64,000 nt of DNA from G965277745 sp965277745 (GTDB taxonomy: Bacteria > Pseudomonadota > Gammaproteobacteria > Cardiobacteriales > Cardiobacteriaceae): the NCBI GenBank assembly GCA_965277745.1, contig OZ255837.1, positions 434,001 through 498,000 on the forward strand. The letters run 5' to 3'. This document shows, in pieces, positions 27,652 to 36,682 of this stretch. The stretch's first letter is position 1; each line of letters opens with the position of its first letter. The position numbers and the translations under genes were made by a program. The notes below the pieces were generated by a model, which searched no databases, had not been told where the DNA came from, and was given only the letters and a program-made list of their open reading frames with translations.

Positions 27652-28578
27652 ATGATATTCAAGCAGATGAAACCGTTATTGACCGCTTCTCTTCTCGCCC
27701 TGAGCGTTTACGCCCACGCCACAACCAGACCGTATAAGGTCGGTCTTGCCGTGGCCAATTTACAGGCCGATTTTTTCAATCAGATCAAACAGTCGGTCAT
27801 CGATGAGGGCAAGCGCAGCGGCGTCGATGTGATCACCGTCGACGCCCATGGCGACCCTTCCGCTCAGGTGAGTCAGATTCAGGATCTCATTACCCGGCAT
27901 GTGGATGCCATTATCTATATTCCGGCCGGCGCGAGCGCAGCCGCGGTTCCCGTCAAGGCGGCGAAACGCGCCGCGATTCCGGTCGTGACCGTCGATCGTA
28001 ATCCCGCCGGCGCGCCCGGCGACACGTTCATTGCCACCGATTCTATCGCCGCCGCCCGGGCGCTCGGCGAACACGTCGCCAAAATCACCCACGGCAAAGG
28101 CAATGTCGCGATGATTTTGGGGCAGATCGGCACCACCCCGCAAATCGAACGCTCCAAAGGGTTCACCGAAGCCCTGGCGAAATACCCGAACCTCAATATC
28201 GTCGAGGAACAGGCGAGCAAGATGTGGGCCCAGGATGAGGGTTTTTCGATCACGCAGGATATTTTACAAAGAAACCCGAACGTCGACGTCATTTTCGCTC
28301 AGGCCGACGGTCTGGCGTTAGGCGCCGCTCAGGCGGCGAAAGTCGCCGGGAAAAAAGTGATTGTCGTCGGCTTCGATGGTGACGCGGCGGCGCTCTCCGC
28401 GCTGAAAGCCGGTAAATTCGATGCCACCATGACCCAGCAAACGCAATATATGGGGCGTCTCGCCCTGCGTTCGGCCATTGATCTCGTCAACGGTCTGTTC
28501 GTGCCGGCGAAGCAGCTGATGAACGCAACCTTGACCACCAGGGAAAACGTGGATCGCTTCATCGATGTGCATCCATAA
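27652..28578 (+). CDS. Ribose-type sugar ABC transporter, binding protein
   Basis: The 308-residue protein is periplasmic, with a signal peptide ending near VYAHA. The RbsB-like fold shows in YKVGLAVANLQADFFNQIKQ, the VDAHGD and QDLITRHVDAIIYIP stretches, VTVDRNPAG, and FAQADGLALGAAQA in the second lobe. AAGGAGAAAAC gives a strong ribosome binding site. Ligand is not readable by eye. The genetic context suggests a pentose, a polyol or a branched sugar. Confidence 0.92.
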   Translation: MIFKQMKPLLTASLLALSVYAHATTRPYKVGLAVANLQADFFNQIKQSVIDEGKRSGVDVITVDAHGDPSAQVSQIQDLITRHVDAIIYIPAGASAAAVPVKAAKRAAIPVVTVDRNPAGAPGDTFIATDSIAAARALGEHVAKITHGKGNVAMILGQIGTTPQIERSKGFTEALAKYPNLNIVEEQASKMWAQDEGFSITQDILQRNPNVDVIFAQADGLALGAAQAAKVAGKKVIVVGFDGDAAALSALKAGKFDATMTQQTQYMGRLALRSAIDLVNGLFVPAKQLMNATLTTRENVDRFIDVHP

Positions 28579-28626
28579 GAAAAGGGGTTGGCGATTGGAA
28601 GCGCTCGACAAGGGGGACTCGTCAAG

Positions 28627-30120
28627 ATGAGCGGCCTTCCACACAACGGCCTGATCGTTACCGGCGTCACCAAAGTCTATGGTAAGACCCGGGTGCTCGA
28701 CGCTGTTTCCTTCGATGTTCGACCTGGCGAGGTACTTGCGCTCTTGGGGGAAAACGGGGCGGGGAAATCGACGATCTCCAATATCATTGCCGGGGGAATC
28801 GCGGCAACATCAGGCCGCATGGAATTTAACGGCAAACTCTATGCGCCCACCCATCCCAAAGAGGCCATCGCTTCAGGGATCCGCCTGATTCACCAGGAAA
28901 TCCGTCTCCTGCCGGAGCTGTCGATCGCGGAAAATATTTTCGTCGGTTTCCATTTGAAGAAGAAAAGCGGGCGCGTCGATATGCGGGAAATGGAACGGGT
29001 AACGGCCATTCAACTGCAACGACTGGGCCTTGACATTTCCCCGAAGACCAAAGTGAAAACCCTCTCCGTTGCCGCCCAGCAACAAGTGGAAATCGCCAAG
29101 TCCCTGACTTTGAACGCCCGCCTGCTGATTCTCGACGAACCGACCGCGGCGCTCGGTGGCAAGGAAGTCGAACATTTATTCGCCCGGATCCGCGCCTTGA
29201 AAGGCGAAGGCACTTCCTTTCTCTATATCAGCCACCGTTTACAGGAGATCGCCCGTATCGCCGACCGTGTCGTCCTCTTGCGAGACGGTTCTCTGATCAA
29301 TGTCCATGAAAGCGCGCAAATACCCATTGAAAAGATTGTCACGGAAATGGTCGGTCGCAGCGTCGACAAATTGTTTCCGGATATTGCCGAGCCCTCCAAG
29401 ACATCGATGCTGGAGGTGAAAAATCTCTCGTGCGCTTTCGGGGCATTCGACGATATCAGCTTTTCCGTACGCGCCGGAGAAGTACTTGGGATCGCCGGGA
29501 TTGTCGGCGCGGGACGCAGCGAACTGGTTCTGAGCCTCTTCGGTGCCCGACCCCGTGCATCTGGAGAAGTGACCCTGGAAGGCCGCTCAGTCACGATCCG
29601 ATCTCCGCGCGATGCGATTGCCGCCGGTATCGTTCTGGTCCCTGAGGACAGAAAACAACAGGCTCTGATCATCGATCAGGTGATTGGCGATAATGTCGCC
29701 TGCGGCAATTTCGACAAGATTGCCCGTTATGGCTTTGCCCTGCCTGCAAAGGTCGACCGGTTTTGCCAAGCCGCCATTTCGGCGGTAGGTGTCAAGGGAT
29801 CGATTCATTCGAAAGTCGGCAGCCTGTCCGGGGGCAATCAACAGAAAGTGGTGATCGCAAAATGGATCGCCAGAAATCCCAAAGTCCTCATCCTGGACGA
29901 ACCAACCCGTGGCATCGACGTAGGAGCGCGAGCGGCCATCTACGAGATGATCGCGCGGTTGGCACGCAAAGGAATGGCGGTTGTCGTCGTCAGTTCGGAC
30001 TTGGAGGAAGTGCTGGGGCTGTCCAATCGCGTGATGGTTTTGGCCAATGGCCGTTCGCAAGGCGTTTACCCCGTCGATCGAGCAAATAAAATCCGTGTGA
30101 TGGAGTTGATGACACGATGA
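28627..30120 (+). CDS. Ribose-type sugar ABC transporter, ATP-binding protein
   Basis: Tandem ABC ATPase of the RbsA class, 497 residues from ATG 28627. Walker A motifs are GENGAGKST and GIVGAGRSE, the signatures are LSVAAQQQ and LSGGNQQK, and the Walker B segments are LLILDEPTAA and VLILDEPTRG. An in-frame TTG at 28588 would add 13 residues, but AAGGGG abuts it too closely, while GGGGGA suits 28627. Its stop overlaps the next start (ATGA), so translation is coupled. Confidence 0.93.
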   Translation: MSGLPHNGLIVTGVTKVYGKTRVLDAVSFDVRPGEVLALLGENGAGKSTISNIIAGGIAATSGRMEFNGKLYAPTHPKEAIASGIRLIHQEIRLLPELSIAENIFVGFHLKKKSGRVDMREMERVTAIQLQRLGLDISPKTKVKTLSVAAQQQVEIAKSLTLNARLLILDEPTAALGGKEVEHLFARIRALKGEGTSFLYISHRLQEIARIADRVVLLRDGSLINVHESAQIPIEKIVTEMVGRSVDKLFPDIAEPSKTSMLEVKNLSCAFGAFDDISFSVRAGEVLGIAGIVGAGRSELVLSLFGARPRASGEVTLEGRSVTIRSPRDAIAAGIVLVPEDRKQQALIIDQVIGDNVACGNFDKIARYGFALPAKVDRFCQAAISAVGVKGSIHSKVGSLSGGNQQKVVIAKWIARNPKVLILDEPTRGIDVGARAAIYEMIARLARKGMAVVVVSSDLEEVLGLSNRVMVLANGRSQGVYPVDRANKIRVMELMTR

Positions 30121-30890
30121 AAAACATACCCTATTTATTTACTTTGAACGGAAAAACCGCTTTTGTCAGCGGTGCCGCGAGCGGCATCGGTCAAGCAATC
30201 GCGATAGCGCTTGCCCAGGCAGGCGCGAATGTCGCCTGCTTCGACCGCGATGCGCAAGGAATGCTCGCAACCCTTGAGGAAATCGCTTCCCTTGAGCGCA
30301 AAGGACTTAAGATCGTCGGCGATGTCGTCGATCGTCCCTGTCTCGTCGAGGCGGTGACGGAAACCGAACGGACGCTCGGCCCACTGAAAATCGCGATAAA
30401 TGCCGCCGGAATCGCCAACGCGAACCCGGCGGAAGAAATGTCGCGCAAGCAGTGGCAGGAGATGATCGACATCAACCTGAGCGGTGTGTTCAACAGTTGC
30501 CAGGCACAAGCCAAGGCGATGATCGCGAACGGCGGCGGTTCGATCGTCAATATCGCCTCGATGTCGGCCATGATTGTCAATCGCGGCCTCGAGCAGGCGC
30601 ATTACAACGCAGCGAAAGCGGCGGTGATTCAGCTGTCGAAGAGCCTGGCGATGGAATGGGTGGACAAAGCAATCAGAGTCAATGCCTTGAGCCCCGGCTA
30701 TGTGGCGACACCGATGAACACACGGCCGGAAATGCGTCATCAGACCAAGGCGTTCGAGGATCAGACGCCGATGCGACGCATGGCGATTGCCGAAGAGATC
30801 GCCGCGCCGGCTCTGTTCCTCTCCAGTGAAGCATCGTCATTTTGCACCGGCATCAATCTGGTTGTCGATGGCGGCTTCGTTTGCTGGTAA
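30117..30890 (+). CDS. SDR-family polyol/sugar dehydrogenase
   Basis: The 257-residue classical short-chain dehydrogenase has cofactor motif SGAASGIGQAIAIAL with an Asp after the second strand (ACFDRD), suggesting NAD preference. It also has INAAG, and the catalytic Ser...Tyr-x-x-x-Lys as NIASMSA and HYNAAKAA. The C-terminus ends VVDGGFVCW, a form common among polyol dehydrogenases and ketose reductases of this family. It overlaps the ATPase gene. In context it most likely oxidises an imported polyol to a ketose. The exact substrate is unknown. Confidence 0.88.
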   Translation: MKNIPYLFTLNGKTAFVSGAASGIGQAIAIALAQAGANVACFDRDAQGMLATLEEIASLERKGLKIVGDVVDRPCLVEAVTETERTLGPLKIAINAAGIANANPAEEMSRKQWQEMIDINLSGVFNSCQAQAKAMIANGGGSIVNIASMSAMIVNRGLEQAHYNAAKAAVIQLSKSLAMEWVDKAIRVNALSPGYVATPMNTRPEMRHQTKAFEDQTPMRRMAIAEEIAAPALFLSSEASSFCTGINLVVDGGFVCW

Positions 30891-30982
30891 TTCATTGAAA
30901 CAATGATCGAATATGTGGGTCAGCGTCTTTTTTAGCGTTTACATAAATATCTTTTTCGCATATAAATTAAATCGAGGTGCTC

Positions 30983-31816
30983 ATGAATCCCTACCGATTC
31001 TCCATTGCCGACCTGGAAAGAACCGCCCGCGCGATTCGCCGCAAGATTGTCGTGATGAATGCCGACTCTCCCGCCGGCGGCCATACGGGGGCGGATCTCT
31101 CCCAAGTCGAGGTGCTCACCGCCCTGTATTTCAGGGTGCTCGATTGCGCGCCCGAGCGGATCGACGATCCCGAAAGGGATATCTACATCCAGTCCAAGGG
31201 ACATGGCGCGGGCGGATATTATTGCTGTCTGTCCGAGGCGGGCTATTTCCCGGATGCGTGGCTCGCCTCCTACCAACACCCCCATTCGCGGCTGCCGGGC
31301 CATCCGGTAAGGCAAAAGACGCCCGGAGTGGAAATCAATACGGGCGCCCTCGGTCACGGCTTGCCGGTCGCGGTTGGCCTGGCGCTTGCCGCGCAAAAAT
31401 CGGCAAGCAGGAAAAAAGTCTATGTCCTGACAGGAGATGGCGAACTGAGCGAAGGAAGTAACTGGGAAGCGGCTTTGGCCGCCGCCCACTATCGGCTCGA
31501 CAATCTGATCCTGATCAATGACAGAAACAAACTGCAACTCGCGGGCCCGACGCGGGAAATTATGTGCACCGATCCCCTCGATGCGAAGTGGCGCGCGTTC
31601 GGCTGGCATGTGATCGCCTGCGACGGCAACGATATGGCGGCCGTCGTCGCGGCGCTCGAAACGGAAAAACCCGCCGCAAAACCGACCGTGATCATCGCCG
31701 AAACGGAAAAAGGCGCGGGGGTTTCCTTCATCCGGGGACGGGTCGAATGGCATCATCGCGTCCCCAAGGGGGAAGAGATCGACCGTGCCCTCGAGGAGTT
31801 GGCCGATGAATCGTGA
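30983..31816 (+). CDS. Split transketolase, N-terminal (ThDP-binding) subunit
   Basis: The 277-residue protein equals the pyrophosphate-binding half of transketolase. The ThDP motif GDGELSEGSNWEAALAAAHY (GDG...N) is intact, with GHGAGGYY, HPVRQKTPGVEINTGALGHG and ADSPAGGHTG also present. ATG 30983 has GAGG five bases upstream. The C-terminal half is the next gene, overlapping by 11 bases, so the two subunits are made together. In known apiose and some other sugar pathways, split transketolases act on a dedicated ketose phosphate. Confidence 0.9.
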   Translation: MNPYRFSIADLERTARAIRRKIVVMNADSPAGGHTGADLSQVEVLTALYFRVLDCAPERIDDPERDIYIQSKGHGAGGYYCCLSEAGYFPDAWLASYQHPHSRLPGHPVRQKTPGVEINTGALGHGLPVAVGLALAAQKSASRKKVYVLTGDGELSEGSNWEAALAAAHYRLDNLILINDRNKLQLAGPTREIMCTDPLDAKWRAFGWHVIACDGNDMAAVVAALETEKPAAKPTVIIAETEKGAGVSFIRGRVEWHHRVPKGEEIDRALEELADES

Positions 31817-32732
31817 ACATTTGACCAACGTCATGGTACAGTGCTTCATCGAGGCCGTCGCCGCCGGAATCGATCTCGTTCCCGTGGTCGCCGATTCGAC
31901 ATCGACGGCAAAAATCAAGCCGTTCATGGCGCGTTATCCGGGACGCCTCGTCAATGTCGGGATCGCCGAACAGTCGATGGTCGGCACCGCCGCCGGCCTC
32001 GCCCTGGGGGGAAAAGTCGCCGCCACCTGCAACGCGGCGCCGTTTCTCGTCTCCCGCGCGAACGAACAGGTCAAGGTGGATGTCTGTTACAGCCGCAGCA
32101 ACGTGAAAATGTTCGGTCTGAATGCCGGGGCGAGTTACGGGCCTTTAGCGAGCAGCCATCATGCGATCGACGATATTTCGGTGATGCGCGGATTCGGCCA
32201 TGTCGAAATCTACGCGCCGTCCGATCCATCGGAAGCGAAGCAGATCATCGACTACGCGCTCAGGATGGAAGGGCCGGTCTACATCCGCCTCGACGGCAAA
32301 CCACTGCCCGAATTGCACGACGGCAACCCTCGCTTTTCCCCCGGTCGGGTGGATCTGCTGCGTGACGGCGACGATCTGGCGATTGTCGCTTTGGGCAGTG
32401 TTGTCCATGAAGCCGTCGAAGCGGCCGAATATCTGAAAAAAAATGGGATTGCGACAAAGGTGATCAATCTGTCGTCGATCCGGCCGCTGCGCAGCGAAGA
32501 ACTGCTCTCCCATCTCGACGGATTGCAGCGGGTGATCACGGTCGAAGAACACAATATCAATGGCGGGGCCGGTTCGATCGTCGCCGAAACCCTGCTCGAA
32601 AACGGTTGTGCCGGAAAACTGACCCGCCTCGGAATCGGTGATGCTCAATATGCCCTTGCCGGCGACCGGCCGGCGCTGCGCAGATATCACCGCATAGACG
32701 CCGAAGGCATCGTGAAAACGGCAATGCGATAG
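31806..32732 (+). CDS. Split transketolase, C-terminal subunit
   Basis: The 308-residue protein supplies the PYR and C-terminal domains of transketolase. GIAEQSMVGTAAGLALGGK carries the catalytic Glu that activates ThDP. VFLVS-like and SHHAIDDISVMRG segments and the C-terminal VEEHNINGGAGSIVAE region follow. AGGAG precedes the ATG inside the upstream gene. It should form an alpha2-beta2 enzyme with the previous product. Expected reaction: transfer of a two-carbon unit from a ketose phosphate to an aldose phosphate. Confidence 0.9.
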   Translation: MNREHLTNVMVQCFIEAVAAGIDLVPVVADSTSTAKIKPFMARYPGRLVNVGIAEQSMVGTAAGLALGGKVAATCNAAPFLVSRANEQVKVDVCYSRSNVKMFGLNAGASYGPLASSHHAIDDISVMRGFGHVEIYAPSDPSEAKQIIDYALRMEGPVYIRLDGKPLPELHDGNPRFSPGRVDLLRDGDDLAIVALGSVVHEAVEAAEYLKKNGIATKVINLSSIRPLRSEELLSHLDGLQRVITVEEHNINGGAGSIVAETLLENGCAGKLTRLGIGDAQYALAGDRPALRRYHRIDAEGIVKTAMR

Positions 32733-32755
32733 CCAATTACTCGAAGGAAAAGAAC

Positions 32756-34237
32756 ATGGCCATTCCCGTCATCCTGGCCCTCGATGCAGGAACGACGAAC
32801 GCGAAAGCGGTCACCGTCGATCGAAGCGGCATCATACGCAGTAAAGGAATTCACGCTCTTACTTTGGCGCATCCACGCCCCGGTTGGGCGGAGCAGGATG
32901 GCGAATCCATTTACCAGGGCGTTTTGAACGCGATTTCGCAAGCGCTCGACCCTCGCGAGATTCGCCTGCAAGTCAAAGCCATCGCGATCGCCAATCAAAG
33001 AGAATCGATACTTATCTGGGATCGTAAGACGGGGCAAGCCCTGACTCCGGTGGTCAACTGGCAGTGCCGCCGCGCCATCGATGTCTACGAAAAGATCGGG
33101 GAAATGACTTGTAAACAGGACATCGTCGAGAGAACCGGCCTGCCGCTCGATCCCCTGTTTCCGGCCGCGAAAGCGAGCAAACTGCTGGCGGAAATGCCAG
33201 ATGGCATCACCAAAGCGGAAAAAGGAGAACTGTGCGCGGGAACAGTGGACAGCTGGCTCTTGTATAAACTCACGCGAGGCAAAGTATTTGCCACCGATGT
33301 CTCGAACGCGAGCCGCACCCTGCTGTTCAACCTCCACACCCGCGATTGGGATGACTCTCTTCTCGCCCTGTTTCAAGTGCCCCGTCCCTGCCTGGCGACG
33401 ATACTGCCGTCATCGGCGCCGCGCGGAGAAACGCTCGCCGTTGCCGGCATCGCCGACGGCACCCCGATTTTGGCGCAAATCGGCGATTCTCATGCCGCGC
33501 TCTATGGGCATGGCGGATTCACCCCCGGAGCCATCAAAGCCACCTACGGCACCGGCAGTTCCTTGATGACACCGATCCCTCAGGCCAAAATCAACGACAA
33601 AGGCATCGTCAACACCGTGGCATGGGAAGACGGTCGATACGATTTGGCGCTCGAAGGCAACATCACTCATGCCGGCGCCGCCTTCGACTTTATCGTCAAC
33701 ATGCTGTGCATTGCCGACTCCAAGCGCTTGAGCGAGAGCGCCGTTTCCTTGCCTTCAAATCAGGGCGTCTATTTCGTTCCAGCGCTGGCCGGGCTTGGCG
33801 CGCCTTACTGGGATCCGCGCGCGCGGGGGGTGATCTCGGGACTCTCTTCCGCATGTGAAGCACCGACCCTCGCGCGCGCCGCCCTGGAAGCGATTGCCTA
33901 TCAGGTCGCCGATGTTTTTCAGGTGATGGAAGAACTCTGCGGCGGTACCCTGAATCCGCTTTATGTCGATGGCGCCGCGACGAAAAACCGCTGGCTGATG
34001 CAATTTCAGGCGGACTTGCTGCAACGGGAACTGGTATGCCATTGCCATGAAGAAGTCTCCGCCATCGGCACGGCCTATCTCGCCGGAAAATGTGCGGGCT
34101 GGTGGAAAACGAGACAGGAGATCGAGCGCCTCTTACCCAAGGCGGAATCCATCATCCCCAAAAAAACAGGCGCTTTCATGCAAGAGAATTATGACGGTTG
34201 GAAAAACGCGGTGAAAAAAGCCTTGTCCCCTTCCTGA
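32756..34237 (+). CDS. FGGY-family sugar kinase
   Basis: The 493-residue kinase belongs to the glycerol kinase/xylulokinase family. The N-terminal phosphate loop is LDAGTTNAKAVTVD. The family motifs RPGWAEQDGESIY and ANQRESILIWDRKTGQAL follow, then the ATP-binding region KATYGTGSSLM and the C-terminal LYVDGAATKNRWLMQFQADLL. Some motifs look GlpK-like, but cluster context (dehydrogenase, transketolase) argues for a ketose substrate. Apulose kinase of the apiose pathway is also FGGY. GAAGGAAAAGAAC precedes the ATG; it is last in the operon. Confidence 0.88.
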   Translation: MAIPVILALDAGTTNAKAVTVDRSGIIRSKGIHALTLAHPRPGWAEQDGESIYQGVLNAISQALDPREIRLQVKAIAIANQRESILIWDRKTGQALTPVVNWQCRRAIDVYEKIGEMTCKQDIVERTGLPLDPLFPAAKASKLLAEMPDGITKAEKGELCAGTVDSWLLYKLTRGKVFATDVSNASRTLLFNLHTRDWDDSLLALFQVPRPCLATILPSSAPRGETLAVAGIADGTPILAQIGDSHAALYGHGGFTPGAIKATYGTGSSLMTPIPQAKINDKGIVNTVAWEDGRYDLALEGNITHAGAAFDFIVNMLCIADSKRLSESAVSLPSNQGVYFVPALAGLGAPYWDPRARGVISGLSSACEAPTLARAALEAIAYQVADVFQVMEELCGGTLNPLYVDGAATKNRWLMQFQADLLQRELVCHCHEEVSAIGTAYLAGKCAGWWKTRQEIERLLPKAESIIPKKTGAFMQENYDGWKNAVKKALSPS

Positions 34238-34269
34238 AAGCGTGCCGACGCATACGCTTTGCGGCAGGA

Positions 34270-35265
34270 TCAGCGATTCGCCGCTGCTTTTTTCTTCGCA
34301 TGAGGCGCGCTGCCACTTTGTTTCAATAGCGCTTTCGCGGTCAGTTTGTCGATAAACAAAACGTCGACAAATCCGCTTTTCAACGCCCCGGTAATCGCCG
34401 CGACTTTATCCAAGCCACCGGCTATCGCGATCACATTGGGGCAGTCTTTCAATTGAGAAAGCTGCATGCCCAACGCGGGATCGTCCTTTTCATCCAAGAC
34501 GGCATGGCCGTTTTTATCGTAGTAATGCAGGCAACACTCCCCCACCGCATGGAGCGTTCTCATTCGCCGAAGCTCTTCCCGGGGATAGGAATTGCCGGAA
34601 AGTTTGAGCATATCGGAAGGTTCCAGCGCACCGATACCGACAATCGCGATATCGACCTCGGGGAACCTATCCAACACCGTGCGCACATCTTGCGATTGAA
34701 TCTGAACATGATAGCTGTGCAGGGATTGTCCGATCGATTGCGCCGGCAGAAGAAACGCCGGACAATGCAGCATATTGGCCAACCGCTGGGCAATGATAGT
34801 CGCCTGAACATTGCCGTTCTGCCCGATGCCTCCGAGGATCTGGATTACCCCTTTCGCCTTGGTGTTTACCGGATGCAATTGATCGACCATCGCTTTGATC
34901 GTCGTGCTCCAGGAAGAAATGCCGACCAACTGGCCGCTTTTCAGCGCCACTTCCAGATAATGAGCGCTTGCCGAACCGATGGCCAAGTTGATTTGCTCCT
35001 TGGAGGCGTCGTCCTGAACATCGACGACAACGACATGGCGCAAACCGAAATGATGCTGGATCCGCATTTCCAGATTGGTGTAAATATTGGCCGGAGGGAT
35101 CACGCTGATTTTGACGATGCCTTCCTTGATGCAGCGGCGCAACGCCCGCGACACCTGTGATTGCGAGAGGGACAGCAGCGCCGAAATCTCCTGCTGTTTC
35201 ATATTCTGTTGATAATAGAGATGGGCGATTTTCGTCAACAGCCGTTTTTCATCGATCGCGGGCAT
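34270..35265 (-). CDS. SorC-type sugar-responsive transcriptional regulator
   Basis: The 331-residue protein has an N-terminal helix-turn-helix (QQEISALLSLSQSQVSRALR, residues about 21-40) and a C-terminal sugar-binding domain of the SorC/DeoR (Bacillus type) family. Landmarks are GISSWSTTIKAMVDQL, GGIGQNG and the end of the domain IAIAGGLDKVAAITGALKSG. Such regulators usually sense a phosphorylated sugar intermediate. It is encoded convergently with the sugar operon, 32 bases after the kinase stop. The palindrome at 26541-26558 is the best candidate operator. Confidence 0.9.
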   Translation of the reverse strand: MPAIDEKRLLTKIAHLYYQQNMKQQEISALLSLSQSQVSRALRRCIKEGIVKISVIPPANIYTNLEMRIQHHFGLRHVVVVDVQDDASKEQINLAIGSASAHYLEVALKSGQLVGISSWSTTIKAMVDQLHPVNTKAKGVIQILGGIGQNGNVQATIIAQRLANMLHCPAFLLPAQSIGQSLHSYHVQIQSQDVRTVLDRFPEVDIAIVGIGALEPSDMLKLSGNSYPREELRRMRTLHAVGECCLHYYDKNGHAVLDEKDDPALGMQLSQLKDCPNVIAIAGGLDKVAAITGALKSGFVDVLFIDKLTAKALLKQSGSAPHAKKKAAANR

Positions 35266-35415
35266 AGCGAACTTTCATGGAAATATCCCGATATTTTACT
35301 CGATCCAGGTGAAAACAAGAGGATTTGCCGCCGTTTCTTGGCATGGCGCGCGTTTTTTGTCGTATGCCTCGACGCATCCGGCCGTCTTTTGAACCGGTTC
35401 CGGCAATGGCGTTAT

Positions 35416-36129
35416 GGGGCTGTCCCAGATAATGCTGATGGGTGTTATAAATGGGTATGGGGAAGAGCCGATGAAGTAAGTGTAAGCAAGAGAAGCTGGT
35501 AGAGCATTTTGTGGCTGGGACGACGGCTCGTGTTGCTGGCGCATTGGCGGGTGTAAATCGGAAGACAGCAGCCTACTATTATCACCGTCTGCGCGAGGTG
35601 ATTACATATGAGCTTGCCAGCAAAGAGGAGGAAGTGTTGGGTGGTGAGATAGAAGTCGACGAGAGCTATTTTGGCGGGCGGCGCAAAGGTAAACGAGGCC
35701 GTGGTGCGGCAGGCAAGGTGCCCGTATTTGGCCTGCTAAAGCGCGGCGGACAGGCCTATACAAAGATTATTCCTGATGCTTCATCAGACACGTTACCGCC
35801 TCTTATTGTACGTAAAGTTGTGCCTGATAGTATCGTCTATTGCGACTGCTGGCGTGGCTATAATGTGCTGGATGTTTCAGGCTTTAAACACTACCGCATC
35901 AACCATTCCCAGCTGTTTGCTGACAGGCATAATCATATCAACGGTATTGAGAACTTCTGGAACCAAGCCAAGCGGCACATGCGTAAATTTAACGATGTCC
36001 CACGGCAGCATTTTGGGCTATTTTTGAAAGAGTGCGAGTGGCGTTTTAACAACCCTGACCCACTAACACAATGACAGCAACTAAAACCATGGATTGCCAA
36101 ATATCTTAACTAATTAACTGGGATAGCCC
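35416..36129 (+). mobile_element. IS1595-family insertion sequence with 8-bp target duplication
   Basis: The ends are GGGCTGTCCCAGATAA on the left and, inward from the right, GGGCTATCCCAGTTAA. The 8-bp GGCGTTAT is duplicated on both sides (35408-35415 and 36130-36137), which fixes the insertion of this about 714-bp element. The left end may start at 35416 or 35417. It lies about 150 bases upstream of the SorC regulator start. Confidence 0.9.
35457..36074 (+). pseudogene. IS1595-family transposase with early in-frame stop
   Basis: From ATG 35457 the frame reads MGKSR, then TGA (35472-35474), then SKCKQEKLVEHFVAGTTARV in the same frame. The intact relative at 53431 has a Leu codon at that place. 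The rest is complete: the ISXO2-like DDE domain with GEIEVDESYFGGRRKGKRGR, VYCDCWRGY, and HINGIENFWNQAKRHMRKFN near the end. Initiation at GTG 35511 would lose most of the N-terminal helical region. The copy is probably inactive although its target duplication is still perfect. Confidence 0.85.
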
Positions 36130-36435
36130 GGCGTTATTATTTTTCACGAAAACAATAAAATCCTATTACGCGATTTATTTTTTAAAATTACAAACAACGC
36201 TTTTTATCACCTGACAACGAGAAAAAATCCGGCGATACGAGCCCCACCACTGGACGAAACCATCACCGCGTCACAGAAAAACGATACCGCCTGTTACGAA
36301 AAACCCTGTCATTGCCGTGCAACAAAGAAGCGGGGCGCGATCCCACTCCGATCAGCGAAAAATCCAATGAGAAAAACCGCCCGGACCCTTGCGGCAGGAC
36401 GCCATCCGGCAAGGCACGGTAACAGTGCCTCTCGA
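36130..36435. other. AT-rich gap between IS1595 and the Sel1 gene
   Basis: About 300 bases, AT-rich on the left. The shifted frame of the Sel1 gene continues to 36263 here but no longer resembles the family. No other gene is seen. Confidence 0.4.
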
Positions 36436-36682
36436 TCAGCATTCCTTGCCGTTCTTTTTCATGTACGCCCGCGCGCGCTTCCGCCTGTTTACGTTGTGAG
36501 GGTGTTATGATTTCCGCAAGCTCGTCTCTCATTTTTCCCGCCCCTTCCGCGCCATTTGCCGCAGCGATAATGAACCACATATGCACCGACACCAAGTCTT
36601 GGGGAACGTTCGTGCCCTCAAGATAGATCGAACTCAGCTTAACCTGTGCCAGCGCAAGCCCCTCTGCCGCCGCCTCGCGGTA
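36436..36682 (-). pseudogene. Out-of-frame C-terminus of the Sel1-repeat gene
   Basis: Continuing the Sel1 gene in another frame from the 14-bp duplication gives YREAAAEGLALAQVKLSSIY, LEGTNVPQDLVSVHMWFIIA, then AAANGAEGAGKMRDELAEII and TPSQRKQAEAR. This is the usual capping segment of bacterial Sel1 proteins (MWF, AA, G, R-x-x-L, MTP-like, A-x-A). A further one-base change in the GCGCGCGCGG run would bring in RAYMKKNGKEC and TGA at 36436. Without it the frame runs on to 36263. So the cap was once joined to the long gene. Confidence 0.75.
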
